From contig CAMAWP010000012.1 of NCBI GenBank assembly GCA_945861765.1, positions 1 to 52,998 of the forward strand: a DNA stretch of 52,998 bases, in the 5' to 3' direction. The first letter of the stretch is position 1. Each line of letters begins with the position of its first letter. This stretch comes from Akkermansia muciniphila. Its GTDB lineage: Bacteria > Verrucomicrobiota > Verrucomicrobiia > Limisphaerales > SIBE01. The position numbers were made by a program, and so were the translations under genes. The notes under the pieces are model-generated. The model saw nothing but the letters and a program-made list of their open reading frames with translations, was not told the DNA's origin and made no database searches. Positions 16,537 to 26,123 of the stretch are shown here, one piece after another.

Positions 16537-17652
16537 ATGGGTATCCATGAATTTCTAACTTCTCCGGCTGAGGCCAGCAAGCGTTCGGGTCCTCATGACC
16601 GGATCGTTCTTTCGAGCCGAGTGCGGCTGGCGCGTAATGTGAGAGGAATGGCATTTCCTGGTTGGGCGAAAAAGCCGGAGCGGATTAAAGCTCTCGAAGC
16701 GATTCGTCCCGCAGTGGAAGGTCTCCGACAAATGAACGGAGCTTTTTCTGAGTCGATGGATAATCTAACAGCTTTGGACAAGCAGATTCTGGTGGAGCGG
16801 CATCTGGTGAGCCGCGAGCATGCCGCCAAGAACGCAGGGAGCGGCCTAGTCCTGAATAAGGAGGAGTCCCTCTGCGTGATGATCAACGAGGAGGATCATC
16901 TCCGGATGCAATCTCTGAGGCCCGGGCTCCAAATAAAGGAAGCTTGGCAGGCGATCGATCAGGTGGATTCGGTGTTGGAGAAGAAGGTTGAGTATGCTTT
17001 TTCTCCTGTCCTAGGCTATTTGACTGCTTGTCCGACGAATCTGGGAACAGGGATTCGAGTCAGCGCCATGCTTCACTTGCCGGCGTTAGTCTTGAGCGAG
17101 CAGATTAATCAGATCATTCAAGCCGTGAATAAGCTTGGTCTCGCGGTGCGAGGCTTATATGGAGAGGGAACCGAGGCTTTAGGGAATGTCTTCCAGGTTT
17201 CAAACCAAATGACGCTCGGAGAGATGGAGACCGATATCGTGGAGAGGCTGAACAAAGTTTTGGCTCAGCTCATCGAGCACGAAGAAAATGCCCGTGCTTC
17301 GCTGCTCGAGAACAAGCCCAAAGTGGTTTTCAACCAGATTGGCCGCGGGTACGGGATATTGGCGAATGCTCATAGTATATCCTCGAAGGAAACTATGAAC
17401 CTGCTCTCTTTGCTCCGGCTCGGAGTGGATATTGGACTCTTCCCCGGAGTGGAGAGGTCGTTGGTCGATGAATTATTTCTAATCACGCAGCCAGCTCATT
17501 TGCAGAAGGGTTATTCCGAGAAGCTTTCCGCGGAAGAGCGTGATCTGTTAAGGGCCGATATGTTGCGGGAACGTCTGCGGCACGTGAGCCGTCCCCATCC
17601 TGTCCCATCAAATCCGGCCGGTCCGAAGCTGGACAAACCAAACGAGTCCTAG
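16537..17652 (+). CDS. mcsB: protein arginine kinase McsB
   Basis: 371 residues. It belongs to the ATP:guanido phosphotransferases and phosphorylates arginines on proteins, marking them for ClpCP degradation in the systems studied. Nucleotide-binding arginines are in SSRVRLARN (26-34); the acidic substrate loop is NEEDHLR (117-123); Cys165 in YLTACPTNLGTGIR is the conserved catalytic-site cysteine. RDLLRA at 335-340 fits the RDxxRA phosphoarginine-binding motif reported for McsB, which speaks against a plain arginine or creatine kinase. It follows mcsA by 3 bp and precedes clpC by 20 bp. Confidence 0.95.
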   Translation: MGIHEFLTSPAEASKRSGPHDRIVLSSRVRLARNVRGMAFPGWAKKPERIKALEAIRPAVEGLRQMNGAFSESMDNLTALDKQILVERHLVSREHAAKNAGSGLVLNKEESLCVMINEEDHLRMQSLRPGLQIKEAWQAIDQVDSVLEKKVEYAFSPVLGYLTACPTNLGTGIRVSAMLHLPALVLSEQINQIIQAVNKLGLAVRGLYGEGTEALGNVFQVSNQMTLGEMETDIVERLNKVLAQLIEHEENARASLLENKPKVVFNQIGRGYGILANAHSISSKETMNLLSLLRLGVDIGLFPGVERSLVDELFLITQPAHLQKGYSEKLSAEERDLLRADMLRERLRHVSRPHPVPSNPAGPKLDKPNES

Positions 17653-17672
17653 CATCTTCACACACACTGATT

Positions 17673-20162
17673 ATGAGCGATGAAGCCATGAATAATTTTA
17701 CGCCAAGAGCCCAGCAAGTGCTGGCCTTGGCGCGCAAAGAAGCTGACCGGTTCAACCACAATTTTGTGGGCACGGAGCACCTCTTGCTTGGCTTAATTAA
17801 GTTGGGCCAGGGAGTGGCCGTAAATGTCCTCCAGAAGATTGGGTTGGATCTGGAAACTGTTCGGATGGAAGTCGAGAAATTGGTCGGCACTGGTCCTGAC
17901 CAAAAGATGATTGGCAATATCCCGTACACTCCCAGAGTGAAAAAGGTGTTGTCGCTCGCGGCGAAGGAGGCCAAGGCTCTCAACCATACTTACGTCGGGA
18001 CTGAACATATTCTTTTGGGGCTTTTGCGCGAAGGTGATGGGGTGGCGGCCCGTGTCTTGAAGAACATGGACGTCGATATCGAGCAGACCCGCCAGGAGAT
18101 TCTCAAAGAGTTGGATCCTAATTTCAATAGCGCCGAGGAAACATCGCCGAATGAGCCCAATGAAAAGGCTCCGGATAAGAAAGGCGAAATCAAGACGCCG
18201 GCTTTGAAAGCCTTCGGTCGGGACCTCACTGAAATCGCCCGCAAAGGTGAGATGGATCCTGTGATCGGGCGTAAGAATGAGATTGAACGAGTTATCCAAA
18301 TCCTTTGTCGGCGAACGAAGAACAATCCAGTGCTATTAGGTGAAGCTGGGGTTGGTAAGACGGCGATCGTCGAGGGGTTGGCTCAGGAAATTGCGCGCGG
18401 AAATGTCCCTGAATTGCTGCGCGATAAGAAAGTCATCACGCTCGACCTAGCCTTGATGGTTGCTGGGACAAAATACCGCGGTCAATTTGAAGAACGCATC
18501 AAGGCGGTGATGGATGAAATCCGGCGAGCAAAAAACATCATCCTGTTCATTGATGAGCTGCATACGATCGTCGGGGCTGGGTCAGCAGAGGGAACGATGG
18601 ATGCGTCAAATATCATCAAGCCCGCACTCAGCCGCGGTGAAATGCAATGCATCGGTGCCACAACGCTTAACGAGTACCGCAAATACATCGAGAAAGACGC
18701 TGCCTTGGAACGACGCTTCCAGAGTGTCAAGGTCGAGGCTCCGTCGGTGGATGAAGCCATTTTGATCCTCAAGGGGCTGCGACAGAAATACGAAGACCAC
18801 CACAAAGTGGATTTTACGGATCTCGCGCTCGAGTCGGCCGTTAAGCTTTCGGATCGCTATCTGACAGGCCGCTACCTTCCAGACAAGGCTATTGATGTGA
18901 TGGATGAAGCCGGCTCGCGTGCTCGGATTGGGGCCATGACTCGCCCACCGGATATCAAGAATCTCGAAGGCGAGATTGAAGAGATCAAGGCTCGCAAGGA
19001 ACGTGCGATTAAAGAGCAGGATTTTGAGGGGGCGGCATCGATGCGCGACAAAGAGAAGCAGGCGAAAGAGAAGATGGAGTCCATCCTGAATGCCTGGAGA
19101 ACGACTCGGGAAGAGAAGCGAGTGCGTGTCGATGAAGAAGACATTCTGCACATAGTTGCCAAGTGGACTGGCATTCCGCTGAAGCGGATGGAACAAGGGG
19201 AAGCGCAAAAGCTGTTGGCGATGGAAGAGGAGTTGAGCCGAAATGTGGTTGGCCAGAGGGAAGCAGTCACGGCCCTTTGTAAGGCGCTGCGTCGCTCACG
19301 GGCGGATTTGAAAGATCCGAAACGACCGATAGGAACGTTTGCGTTGTTCGGGCCGACAGGGGTGGGCAAAACTCTCCTGGCAAAGACGCTGGCGGAAAAC
19401 ATGTTCGGCGATGCCAAGTCGCTCATTCAGTTGGATATGAGTGAGTATATGGAGAAATTTACGGTATCGCGCTTGGTTGGTTCGCCACCCGGATATGTCG
19501 GGTATGAAGACGGTGGACAGTTGACGGAGCAGGTGCGCCGCAAGCCATATTCAGTGATCCTATTTGACGAGATCGAAAAGGCGCATCCGGATGTGATGAA
19601 TATGCTCCTCCAAATTTTGGAGGATGGCAGATTGACTGACAACGTGGGGCGGGTGATAGATTTCCGGAACACCATCGTACTTTTGACATCTAATGTCGGC
19701 GCGGAAACGGTGAACAAGCAGGTCTCGATAGGTTTTACGAAATCTTCGGACGAGGGGAGCTACGAAAAGATGAAGGAAAAAATCTTGGACGCATCCAAGA
19801 AAGTGTTCCGGCCGGAATTCCTGAATCGACTGGATGATGTCATCGTTTTCCGATCTCTGACCAAGGTGGACCTAATTGAGATTCTCGAGTTGGAGGTTTT
19901 GAAAGTGATCCAACGTCTCAAAGGCAGAAACATCCAGATTCAGTTGGATGAAAAGGCCAAGGATTATCTGGTGGAGAAAGGTTTTGATCCGACCTATGGC
20001 GCGCGGCCAATGCGTCGTGCCGTGGAGCGCTATTTGGAAGATCCGCTAGCCGAGGAAATATTGAAGGGCAAACTGCACGACAATAACCCGATCCAAGTCA
20101 CGGTTGAGCAGGACAAGTTGGTCTTCAACCAAACTGCGGCGGAAGGAGCCCTGTCGAGTTAA
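17673..20162 (+). CDS. clpC: ATP-dependent Clp protease ATP-binding subunit ClpC
   Basis: 829 residues. A AAA+ unfoldase that threads tagged proteins into ClpP. Domains in order: two N-terminal Clp repeats (about 8-150, where phosphoarginine docks in the characterised ClpC), AAA-1 with Walker A GEAGVGKT at 223-230, a middle domain with a UVR motif ([20 protein letters not shown]), and AAA-2 with GPTGVGKT and the GYVGYEDGG pore loop. The UVR-type middle domain identifies ClpC rather than ClpB. It is the last gene of the mcsA-mcsB-clpC unit and is followed by a strong hairpin terminator. clpP is not in the window. An alternative ATG lies at 17688. Confidence 0.97.
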   Translation: MSDEAMNNFTPRAQQVLALARKEADRFNHNFVGTEHLLLGLIKLGQGVAVNVLQKIGLDLETVRMEVEKLVGTGPDQKMIGNIPYTPRVKKVLSLAAKEAKALNHTYVGTEHILLGLLREGDGVAARVLKNMDVDIEQTRQEILKELDPNFNSAEETSPNEPNEKAPDKKGEIKTPALKAFGRDLTEIARKGEMDPVIGRKNEIERVIQILCRRTKNNPVLLGEAGVGKTAIVEGLAQEIARGNVPELLRDKKVITLDLALMVAGTKYRGQFEERIKAVMDEIRRAKNIILFIDELHTIVGAGSAEGTMDASNIIKPALSRGEMQCIGATTLNEYRKYIEKDAALERRFQSVKVEAPSVDEAILILKGLRQKYEDHHKVDFTDLALESAVKLSDRYLTGRYLPDKAIDVMDEAGSRARIGAMTRPPDIKNLEGEIEEIKARKERAIKEQDFEGAASMRDKEKQAKEKMESILNAWRTTREEKRVRVDEEDILHIVAKWTGIPLKRMEQGEAQKLLAMEEELSRNVVGQREAVTALCKALRRSRADLKDPKRPIGTFALFGPTGVGKTLLAKTLAENMFGDAKSLIQLDMSEYMEKFTVSRLVGSPPGYVGYEDGGQLTEQVRRKPYSVILFDEIEKAHPDVMNMLLQILEDGRLTDNVGRVIDFRNTIVLLTSNVGAETVNKQVSIGFTKSSDEGSYEKMKEKILDASKKVFRPEFLNRLDDVIVFRSLTKVDLIEILELEVLKVIQRLKGRNIQIQLDEKAKDYLVEKGFDPTYGARPMRRAVERYLEDPLAEEILKGKLHDNNPIQVTVEQDKLVFNQTAAEGALSS

Positions 20163-20189
20163 CCTCCTCTATCGAGTAGAAAAATTTGC

Positions 20190-20219
20190 AAAACGATCTC
20201 TTTTTCGGGAGATCGTTTT
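20190..20219 (+). terminator. intrinsic terminator after clpC
   Basis: AAAACGATCTC (20190-20200) pairs perfectly with GAGATCGTTTT (20209-20219) around an 8-base loop, giving a stem that ends in a short T run. It lies 27 bp after the clpC stop; the A/T symmetry allows it to work on both strands. Confidence 0.8.
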
Positions 20220-20273
20220 GTCAATTAGCGACGGGCTCATCACATATTTTGAAAGGCCAATGGCTTCTAAGAA

Positions 20274-21047
20274 ATGACCGCCTCGGCCAAAAAATGGTTG
20301 TCCGAAGGGCTGGAGGAAACCGGGCGGATAGCTCTTTTATTAGGCGAAACTGCTCGTTCCTTGGTAACTCAAAGACTCAATTGGCGCGACCTAGTTCATC
20401 AGCTTCATTTCATTGGCGTCAAATCTCAATCCGTCGTTTTGATTACGGGCGCGTTCACCGGAATGGTGCTGTGCGCCCAGGCATACTTCCAGTTCCATAA
20501 GGTTAAGATGGATACGGCGACACTCGCCGTGGTGAGTGTATCGATGTGCAGCGAGCTCGGGCCGGTGCTGACAGCGCTGATGGTGGCTGGCCGCGTGGGT
20601 GCAGCCATTGCTGCGGAGCTAGGGACGATGCGGGTTACTGAGCAGATTGATGCCTTGCGAACGCTGGCCACTCATCCAGTGGACTATTTAGTGGTGCCCC
20701 GGTTGGTCGCAACTATCGTCGCGCTCCCTCTGCTCACCGTTGAAGCCATCGTGATCGGTATTGGAGCCGGTTATTGGGTGGCAGTTCACCTGCTCAATAT
20801 CGACGCCAGTTACTCCTGGGCGAACATGATCAAGTATAGCGACGCGGTGGATGTCGTGATCGGTTTCACCAAGGCCCTGATTTTTGGGGCGCTTGTCGCG
20901 CTTCTCAGTTGCTACAAAGGGATGAACTGCAGCGAAGGGGCTGAGGGCGTCGGCCGGGCGACCACGGAGGCGGTCGTCTTTTCTTCCATTGCTATCTTAA
21001 TCAGTAACTTCTTCCTCACATTATTCCTTACCCGGGTGTTCTCATGA
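20274..21047 (+). CDS. mlaE: MlaE-family lipid ABC transporter permease
   Basis: 257 residues with about five hydrophobic helices. Family landmarks are FIGVKSQSVVLITGAFTGMV, the ELGPVLTALMVAGRVGAAIA block, and the TEQIDALRTLATHPVDYLVV segment that meets the ATPase. It is the inner-membrane channel of an Mla-type system moving phospholipids between the inner and outer membranes, which implies a diderm cell. It overlaps mlaF by 4 bp (ATGA). The order mlaE-mlaF-mlaD is a rearrangement of the E. coli mlaFEDCB operon; no mlaC or mlaB is present here. Confidence 0.95.
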   Translation: MTASAKKWLSEGLEETGRIALLLGETARSLVTQRLNWRDLVHQLHFIGVKSQSVVLITGAFTGMVLCAQAYFQFHKVKMDTATLAVVSVSMCSELGPVLTALMVAGRVGAAIAAELGTMRVTEQIDALRTLATHPVDYLVVPRLVATIVALPLLTVEAIVIGIGAGYWVAVHLLNIDASYSWANMIKYSDAVDVVIGFTKALIFGALVALLSCYKGMNCSEGAEGVGRATTEAVVFSSIAILISNFFLTLFLTRVFS

Positions 21048-21793
21048 TCGAAGCCCGGGATTTGCGAAAGAGCTTCGGATCGCATCGAGTGCTCGATGGG
21101 GTGAGTTTCACGATCGAGAAAGCTGAATCCATCGTTATTATTGGCCGGAGCGGCGGTGGGAAAAGTATTTTGCTGAAGCATGTTATTGGCCTGCTGATGC
21201 CGGACTCGGGAGCTGTTTGGATCGACGGTGAAAACATAGCTCTCATGAACGAGCGCCAGTTGATTCAAGTCCGCCGAAAGTTCGGGATGTTGTTTCAAAG
21301 CGCGGCTCTCTTTGACTCGATGACCGTAGCCGAGAATGTTTCCTTTCTCCTCCGCCGCGAGAGGAAACTCACCGAGAAAGAGATAGCGCGGAGGATCGAT
21401 GAGACGTTGGAAATGGTCGATCTTCCAGGCACTCAGGATAAGAAACCGGCCGAGCTGTCGGGCGGCATGCGCAAACGTGTTGGCTTGGCACGAGCGATCA
21501 TCTACCGGCCGGAGATTGTTCTTTACGACGAGCCGACGACTGGATTGGACCCGATCGTGGCCGACAGCATCGATCAACTGATCCTTCGGGTCTGCGAGCG
21601 TTTGAAGGTGACATCTGTGGTAGTGACCCATGATATGCGGAGCACTCAGCGGGTGGGTCAGCGGATTCTGATGCTCCACCAGGGGCGCATCTATTGCTCG
21701 GGGACTCCAGCCGAGATTTTTCAGTCGGCCGACCCGATTGTCCATCGGTTTGTCAACGGCATTTCCGATCCGAGAGAACACATCCTGATATGA
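21044..21793 (+). CDS. mlaF: MlaF-family lipid ABC transporter ATPase
   Basis: 249 residues. It supplies ATP hydrolysis to the MlaE permease on the cytoplasmic face. Walker A is GRSGGGKS (34-41), the ABC signature is LSGGMRKRVGLARA (138-151), Walker B with the catalytic glutamate is VLYDEPTTGLDP, and the H-loop is VVTHDM. The SGGMRKR form is characteristic of the MlaF/Ttg2A branch. Its start overlaps the mlaE stop and its stop overlaps the mlaD start, each through ATGA, so translation of the three is likely coupled. Confidence 0.96.
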   Translation: MIEARDLRKSFGSHRVLDGVSFTIEKAESIVIIGRSGGGKSILLKHVIGLLMPDSGAVWIDGENIALMNERQLIQVRRKFGMLFQSAALFDSMTVAENVSFLLRRERKLTEKEIARRIDETLEMVDLPGTQDKKPAELSGGMRKRVGLARAIIYRPEIVLYDEPTTGLDPIVADSIDQLILRVCERLKVTSVVVTHDMRSTQRVGQRILMLHQGRIYCSGTPAEIFQSADPIVHRFVNGISDPREHILI

Positions 21794-22767
21794 ACAAATC
21801 GCGTTTGGAATGGAAAGTTGGCTTGTTTGTTTTGATCTCTTCCATACTGCTCGCGGGCTTGGTGATCCGATTTAGCAAGCGCTCATCGCTCTTTGGCAAG
21901 GCGACTACCCTCTTCATGAAAACGGAGAATGCAAGTGGCGTTATCGAGGGGGCTCTAGTGCTGATGGCCGGTGTTCCGGTCGGAAGCGTGGAAACCATCG
22001 ATCTCGAGCCTGGCGGAAGAAGCGTGACGATCGTGCTGAAAATTCAAAAAAAATATCCAATCCACCGCGACGCAATTTTCTCCATCAAACAGGCAGGCTT
22101 TCTGGGAGATCGCTATGTCTCGATTGACCCGACCAAGAACGCCGAGCCTCCTTTAAAAGATGGAGAGGTCGTGCCTAGCGAAGCACCATTCGATCTCCAG
22201 GAGGTCGCCCGCTCCGCAGTTGGTTTGCTCCGGCGAGTGGATGACACAGCGAAGAAAGTGACTGACGCCGTGAGCCGGATCGACAGCAGCCTTTTTGCCG
22301 AGCATACGTTGACCAACCTCACTGCCACTCTGATTAATTTCCGCCTGATGTCGGAGCAAGCCTTAATGACGTTGAATGGACTGGATGAGTTCGTGAAAAC
22401 CAATAGCTACCCTCTGAGTAGTTCGGTCAGTAACCTCGTCGTTTTCTCTGAGGAGATGAGCGGCGTCGCCAAGGAGATGCACCTGATCGTCTCAACCAAT
22501 CGGCCCGGTGTTTCGAGCGCGATAAAAAGCATTGAATCGGCAACCCACCAAGTGGATAAACTCGTCACCGGTCTGCAATCCGGCGAAGGTCTCGCGGGCA
22601 GTCTGTTAAAAAACGAACAACTCGAGCGGGATTTCATGAACACCGTCAACAACCTGGGTTTGCTAAGCAGCAATTTGAATAAGTTTGGCCTGTTGTGGAA
22701 ACCAAAAGTCAAACGAACGGACGTTCAATCCCGCCCCGTCTATCCGGGAAAAAACCCTCACCAATAA
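21790..22767 (+). CDS. mlaD: MlaD-family MCE domain substrate-binding protein
   Basis: 325 residues from the ATG that overlaps the mlaF stop. One N-terminal transmembrane helix (about 8-27) anchors the protein in the inner membrane. A single MCE domain follows (about 36-115) with the hallmark EGALVLMAGVPVGSVETIDL and AGFLGDRYVSIDP. The long C-terminal part is helical and probably forms the hydrophobic tunnel or coiled region seen in longer MCE proteins; E. coli MlaD is much shorter (about 183). In the family the MCE ring takes lipid from or gives it to the permease. The PIN-TRAM gene starts 4 bp after its stop. Confidence 0.93.
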   Translation: MNKSRLEWKVGLFVLISSILLAGLVIRFSKRSSLFGKATTLFMKTENASGVIEGALVLMAGVPVGSVETIDLEPGGRSVTIVLKIQKKYPIHRDAIFSIKQAGFLGDRYVSIDPTKNAEPPLKDGEVVPSEAPFDLQEVARSAVGLLRRVDDTAKKVTDAVSRIDSSLFAEHTLTNLTATLINFRLMSEQALMTLNGLDEFVKTNSYPLSSSVSNLVVFSEEMSGVAKEMHLIVSTNRPGVSSAIKSIESATHQVDKLVTGLQSGEGLAGSLLKNEQLERDFMNTVNNLGLLSSNLNKFGLLWKPKVKRTDVQSRPVYPGKNPHQ

Positions 22768-22771
22768 CCTT

Positions 22772-23782
22772 ATGTCCTTATGGGTAATTCGCATTCTCTT
22801 TCTGCTCTTGTGCGTAGTGGGAGGATATTCCGTCAGCCAGGTGCAACCCTCCCTCATCGAGAATGGATACTACGGTGTCGTGATCGGCTTTGGCCTTGGA
22901 GGGCTTCTCATCGCAATCGACGAAATGTTGAAGGGTTTTTCCCTGCGAGCATTCTCTGCCGCGACGTTCGGTCTCATGCTCGGGAGCGTGATGGCTTGGA
23001 TGGTGGATCGTTCCGGCTTGTTTGAGTACGCCGAGGAAAAACCGGCGCGCTGGCTGATCCGCCTCTGCTTGTTTGTCGGGTTCGGTTATATCGGCATGGT
23101 CCTCGCCATGCGGAGTAACAAAGAGGATTTTTCATTGATCATTCCGTACGTTCGCCTGGCTCCCCAGAAGAAGCCCGATAACCTGCTGGTGATGGATACG
23201 AGCGCCGTCATTGACGGTCGCGTCGCTGATTTGGTTGAGGCTAATTTTCTTGAAGGCATCATTGTTATTCCGCGGTTCGTTTTGAAAGAGCTTCAGCAGA
23301 TCGCTGACTCGGATGATCCTATTCACCGAGTCCGGGGACGTCGCGGCTTGGAAACGTTGAGCAGAATTCAGCGCTTGCAACGCAATGAAGTGAAAATCCA
23401 CGAGGGCGATTTTGCCGAAGAAATCAGCGTGGATGCCAAGCTGGTTCGGTTGGCCCATGGGCTGGGCGCCAAGTTATTCACGAACGATTTCAATCTTGGC
23501 AAGATTGCTGAGCTCCAATCGGTCAGCTACGTTAACATCAGCCAACTGGCCAGCGCTCTCAAATCCGTCATCCTTCCTGGCGAAATTCTCAGCTTACGCG
23601 TCGTTCGGGAAGGCAAGGACAAAGGCCAAGGAGTCGGCTATCTCAACGACGGCACCATGGTTGTGGTGAATCAAGCCAACACTCTGGTTGGACAACAGAT
23701 TGAAGTGCAGGTGCAGAGCTTGTTGCAAACAGGCGCGGGCGTGATCGTTTTCGCCAACGTGAAGGCTTCAGTGCCGTCTTGA
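22772..23782 (+). CDS. PIN and TRAM domain membrane protein (YacL-like)
   Basis: 336 residues from ATG 22772. About four N-terminal membrane helices (5-115) precede a PIN nuclease domain (about 137-260) and a C-terminal TRAM domain (about 268-330, LPGEILSLRVVREGKDKGQG). The PIN acidic set is visible: Asp142 in VMDTSAVIDGR, Glu173, Asp221 and Asp239 in FTNDFN. Homologues such as Bacillus YacL are membrane-tethered; PIN domains generally cut RNA and TRAM binds it, but no substrate can be assigned. It follows mlaD by 4 bp and so shares the unit, although a functional link to lipid transport is not known. Confidence 0.9.
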   Translation: MSLWVIRILFLLLCVVGGYSVSQVQPSLIENGYYGVVIGFGLGGLLIAIDEMLKGFSLRAFSAATFGLMLGSVMAWMVDRSGLFEYAEEKPARWLIRLCLFVGFGYIGMVLAMRSNKEDFSLIIPYVRLAPQKKPDNLLVMDTSAVIDGRVADLVEANFLEGIIVIPRFVLKELQQIADSDDPIHRVRGRRGLETLSRIQRLQRNEVKIHEGDFAEEISVDAKLVRLAHGLGAKLFTNDFNLGKIAELQSVSYVNISQLASALKSVILPGEILSLRVVREGKDKGQGVGYLNDGTMVVVNQANTLVGQQIEVQVQSLLQTGAGVIVFANVKASVPS

Positions 23783-23812
23783 ATTTTTCGCTGTATGGCC
23801 TTATGTTCTGTC

Positions 23813-24037
23813 ATGAAGCTCGTCACGGCATTTCAAACTTTTAATCCTGCGGAGGCTCAGCTCATTCGATCCAGACTGGAGGCGGCTGGTTTCCAAGCCC
23901 ATGTTGCCCATGAACTTTCCGCGCTCAGCATGGAAGGTTACTCGATGTCCAATGGAGGCGTCCTCGTTCAGGTTCCGGACGATCAAGTGGAAGATGCTCG
24001 AGCATTGATCCATTCGGCTGAGGACTCTCCCGAATGA
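23813..24037 (+). CDS. DUF2007-type small protein
   Basis: 74 residues from ATG 23813; a second ATG at 23795 would add six. The pattern MKLVTAFQTFNPAEAQLIRS RLEAAGFQAHV with a VQVPDDQVEDARALI ending matches DUF2007, a compact ferredoxin-like fold annotated as putative signal-transducing. No catalytic residues are evident. It sits 30 bp after the PIN-TRAM gene, and its stop overlaps the next start by ATGA, so it is translated together with the flavoprotein. Function is unknown. Confidence 0.82.
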   Translation: MKLVTAFQTFNPAEAQLIRSRLEAAGFQAHVAHELSALSMEGYSMSNGGVLVQVPDDQVEDARALIHSAEDSPE

Positions 24038-25458
24038 AATGTTCTAAACCCCCTTGGCTCTCTGATCTGAAAAAAGAGTTGGCGCCAGGGGAACTTCTCT
24101 TGGATGAGGCGGCTCTCGCCGCCCACGCAGGCGATAAGTGGTTTGCGGCACATTTGCCAGAGGCTGTCGCTCTGCCTTGCACTTCGCAAGCCGTCGCGTC
24201 GATCTTGCGCTTCGCGGTCAACCATCAAATACCAGTCACAGCCCGTGGCGCTGGTTACGGCTACGTGGGAGGCTGCGTTCCGTCGCAAGGAGGCATCGTG
24301 CTGTCACTGGCGCGAATGAATCGCATCAAAGAGATCAACTCGGGCGATTTCGTAGCTGTGGTCCAGCCGGGTGTGTTAACACAGACTCTTCAAGACGCTG
24401 TGGAGAAGCAGGGGCTTTATTATCCTCCCGATCCAGCCAGCCGAGCTAACTGCACGATCGGCGGGAACATCGCGACCAACGCGGGTGGCCCACGGTGTCT
24501 GAAATATGGCGTGACGCGCGATTATATTTTGGGTTTGGAGGTGGTCCTGGCTGACGGATCGATCGTTCGGTTGGGAAGCCGGACGCACAAAAACAAAACG
24601 GGCTTCGATCTTACGCGTTTATTTGTCGGCTCTGAAGGGTTGCTGGGTGTCGTGACTGAAGCGACTTTGAAGTTGCTGCCGCTGCCACCCTATCGGGCTT
24701 GTCTATCGGTCGGATTTGCTTCGATGAAGGAGGCGACGCGGGCCATTCGGAGTATCTTCGCTGGTGGCTTTTTGCCGTGCGCCTTGGAATTAGCTGATGC
24801 ATTTACGCTGGCTGCTGCTCACAAGCGCACCGGCAGCGCCATGCTTGCTAATTGTTACGCCCATATTTTTGTAGAATTGGACGGCCAAGAAAAGTCTGTC
24901 AGGTCGGAGGTTAAACAACTGGAGTCTCTGGTCCGCTCCGCTCGCCCCCTTTTTATCAAGCGAGCCTATGGACACGACCAATGCGAAGCTTTTTGGCAAC
25001 TCCGGCGAGAATTCTCCTTTGCGCTCCGGGATACTGGATTGACGAAGTTGAATGAGGATATCGTCGTGCCACGCGGCCGATTGGAAGAGTTATTCCGTTT
25101 CGCCGGGCAGCTCCAGAAAAAACATGGGTTCCCGGTCGCGTGTTTCGGCCATGCCGGAGACGGGAACATTCATGTCAATATTATGGTGGACTCTTCGCAA
25201 CCTGGCGCGATGAAACGATGTGAAGTAGCGTTGGATGAACTCTTTCAGGGAGTCCTGGCCTTGGGCGGTGTCATCACCGGCGAACACGGGATCGGCTTGG
25301 CCAAAAAGCGGTGGTGGCCAATGGCTGCTTCCCCGGAATTGCGCCAGCTCCACGAGACGATAAAAATAGCTCTTGACCCCTCGGGAATTCTCAACCCGGG
25401 CAAGTTCGTCGAAATAAAAAACCGCCGTATGAAATCGGCGGTTTGGAAACCATCTTAG
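24034..25458 (+). CDS. FAD-linked oxidase, glycolate/lactate oxidase GlcD type
   Basis: 474 residues. An N-terminal PCMH-type FAD domain has PVTARGAGYGYVGGCVPSQG and NCTIGGNIATNAGGPRCLKY. A C-terminal cap domain ends in the family motif GEHGIGLAKKRW. The HAGDGNIHVNI block contributes the metal and substrate histidines. Such enzymes oxidise a 2-hydroxy acid (glycolate, D-lactate, D-2-hydroxyglutarate) to the keto acid; the substrate cannot be chosen by eye. The usual partners GlcE and GlcF are not in the window. It starts within the DUF2007 stop. Its last codons overlap a terminator that serves the opposite strand. Confidence 0.9.
   Translation: MKCSKPPWLSDLKKELAPGELLLDEAALAAHAGDKWFAAHLPEAVALPCTSQAVASILRFAVNHQIPVTARGAGYGYVGGCVPSQGGIVLSLARMNRIKEINSGDFVAVVQPGVLTQTLQDAVEKQGLYYPPDPASRANCTIGGNIATNAGGPRCLKYGVTRDYILGLEVVLADGSIVRLGSRTHKNKTGFDLTRLFVGSEGLLGVVTEATLKLLPLPPYRACLSVGFASMKEATRAIRSIFAGGFLPCALELADAFTLAAAHKRTGSAMLANCYAHIFVELDGQEKSVRSEVKQLESLVRSARPLFIKRAYGHDQCEAFWQLRREFSFALRDTGLTKLNEDIVVPRGRLEELFRFAGQLQKKHGFPVACFGHAGDGNIHVNIMVDSSQPGAMKRCEVALDELFQGVLALGGVITGEHGIGLAKKRWWPMAASPELRQLHETIKIALDPSGILNPGKFVEIKNRRMKSAVWKPS
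25411..25446 (-). terminator. intrinsic terminator of the minus-strand RRM gene, inside glcD-like 3' end
   Basis: AAACCGCCG (25419-25427) pairs with CGGCGGTTT (25436-25444). On the minus strand the stem is followed by TTTTTTATTT, a proper U-tract; on the plus strand no T run follows. It lies 20 bp after the RRM stop and inside the last codons of the convergent flavoprotein gene. Confidence 0.8.
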
Positions 25459-25465
25459 GTAAGAA

Positions 25466-25840
25466 TTATCGGCGACCACGATAGCCACCGCCACCGCCTC
25501 CTCCGCCACCACCACCTCCTCCGCCTCCGCCTCCGCGTCGATCACGGCCACCGCCGTAGCCACCGCCACCGCCACCGCCGGGCGCTCGTTCTTCGCGTGG
25601 CCGAGCTTCATTCACGGTCAAGGCACGCCCTTGAAAATCCTTTTGATGGAACATTTCGACCGCTTTGTCAGCTTCGGCTTGCGAGCTCATTTCTATAAAA
25701 GCAAAACCACGGGATCGGCCGGTCTCCCGGTCTTGCATGATGTTAACTGTAACGACAGTTCCAGCTTGTGAAAAGTAATCTTGAAGATCGTTTTCAGTGG
25801 AGTCGAACGTGAGGTTTCCAACAAATAACTTTGTTGCCAT
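25466..25840 (-). CDS. glycine-rich RNA-binding protein (single RRM), paralogue
   Basis: 124 residues, clearly homologous to the protein at 5520-5885 across the whole RRM (KLFVGNLTFDSTENDLQDYF; RNP1 RGFAFIEM). The linker GRALTVNEARPREER is identical in both, as far as the start of the glycine tail. This tail has an extra RDRRGG patch. The gene is convergent with the flavoprotein and ends in a hairpin terminator. Two copies in one window suggest a small paralogous family acting in RNA metabolism, perhaps under cold or stress, which is inference from the family only. The glycine codon run is a simple repeat prone to length change. Confidence 0.93.
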   Translation of the reverse strand: MATKLFVGNLTFDSTENDLQDYFSQAGTVVTVNIMQDRETGRSRGFAFIEMSSQAEADKAVEMFHQKDFQGRALTVNEARPREERAPGGGGGGGYGGGRDRRGGGGGGGGGGGGGGGGGYRGRR

Positions 25841-26123
25841 AGTGGGTTGTTTGGTTATCCGCTCAGCTCTGCTTTGGGTGAACGTTCCCGTCGTTAGGTT
25901 TCAATTATCACCGCTTAAAAAGCATCAATTGACAATTTCCGAATCACTCATTCGTCGCAAACGGATATCCGAACAATAGGCTTAAGCCTAGGGAAAGCAA
26001 GACGAAATTGGCCACCCAGGATTGTGCCAAAGGCTTTAAAGCTCACTGGCAAGAACCACGGATAATGAAATCCCAGCACGATGAGACGATGTCGTCGATT
26101 TCCAATTAGGAAGCTGCTCAACC

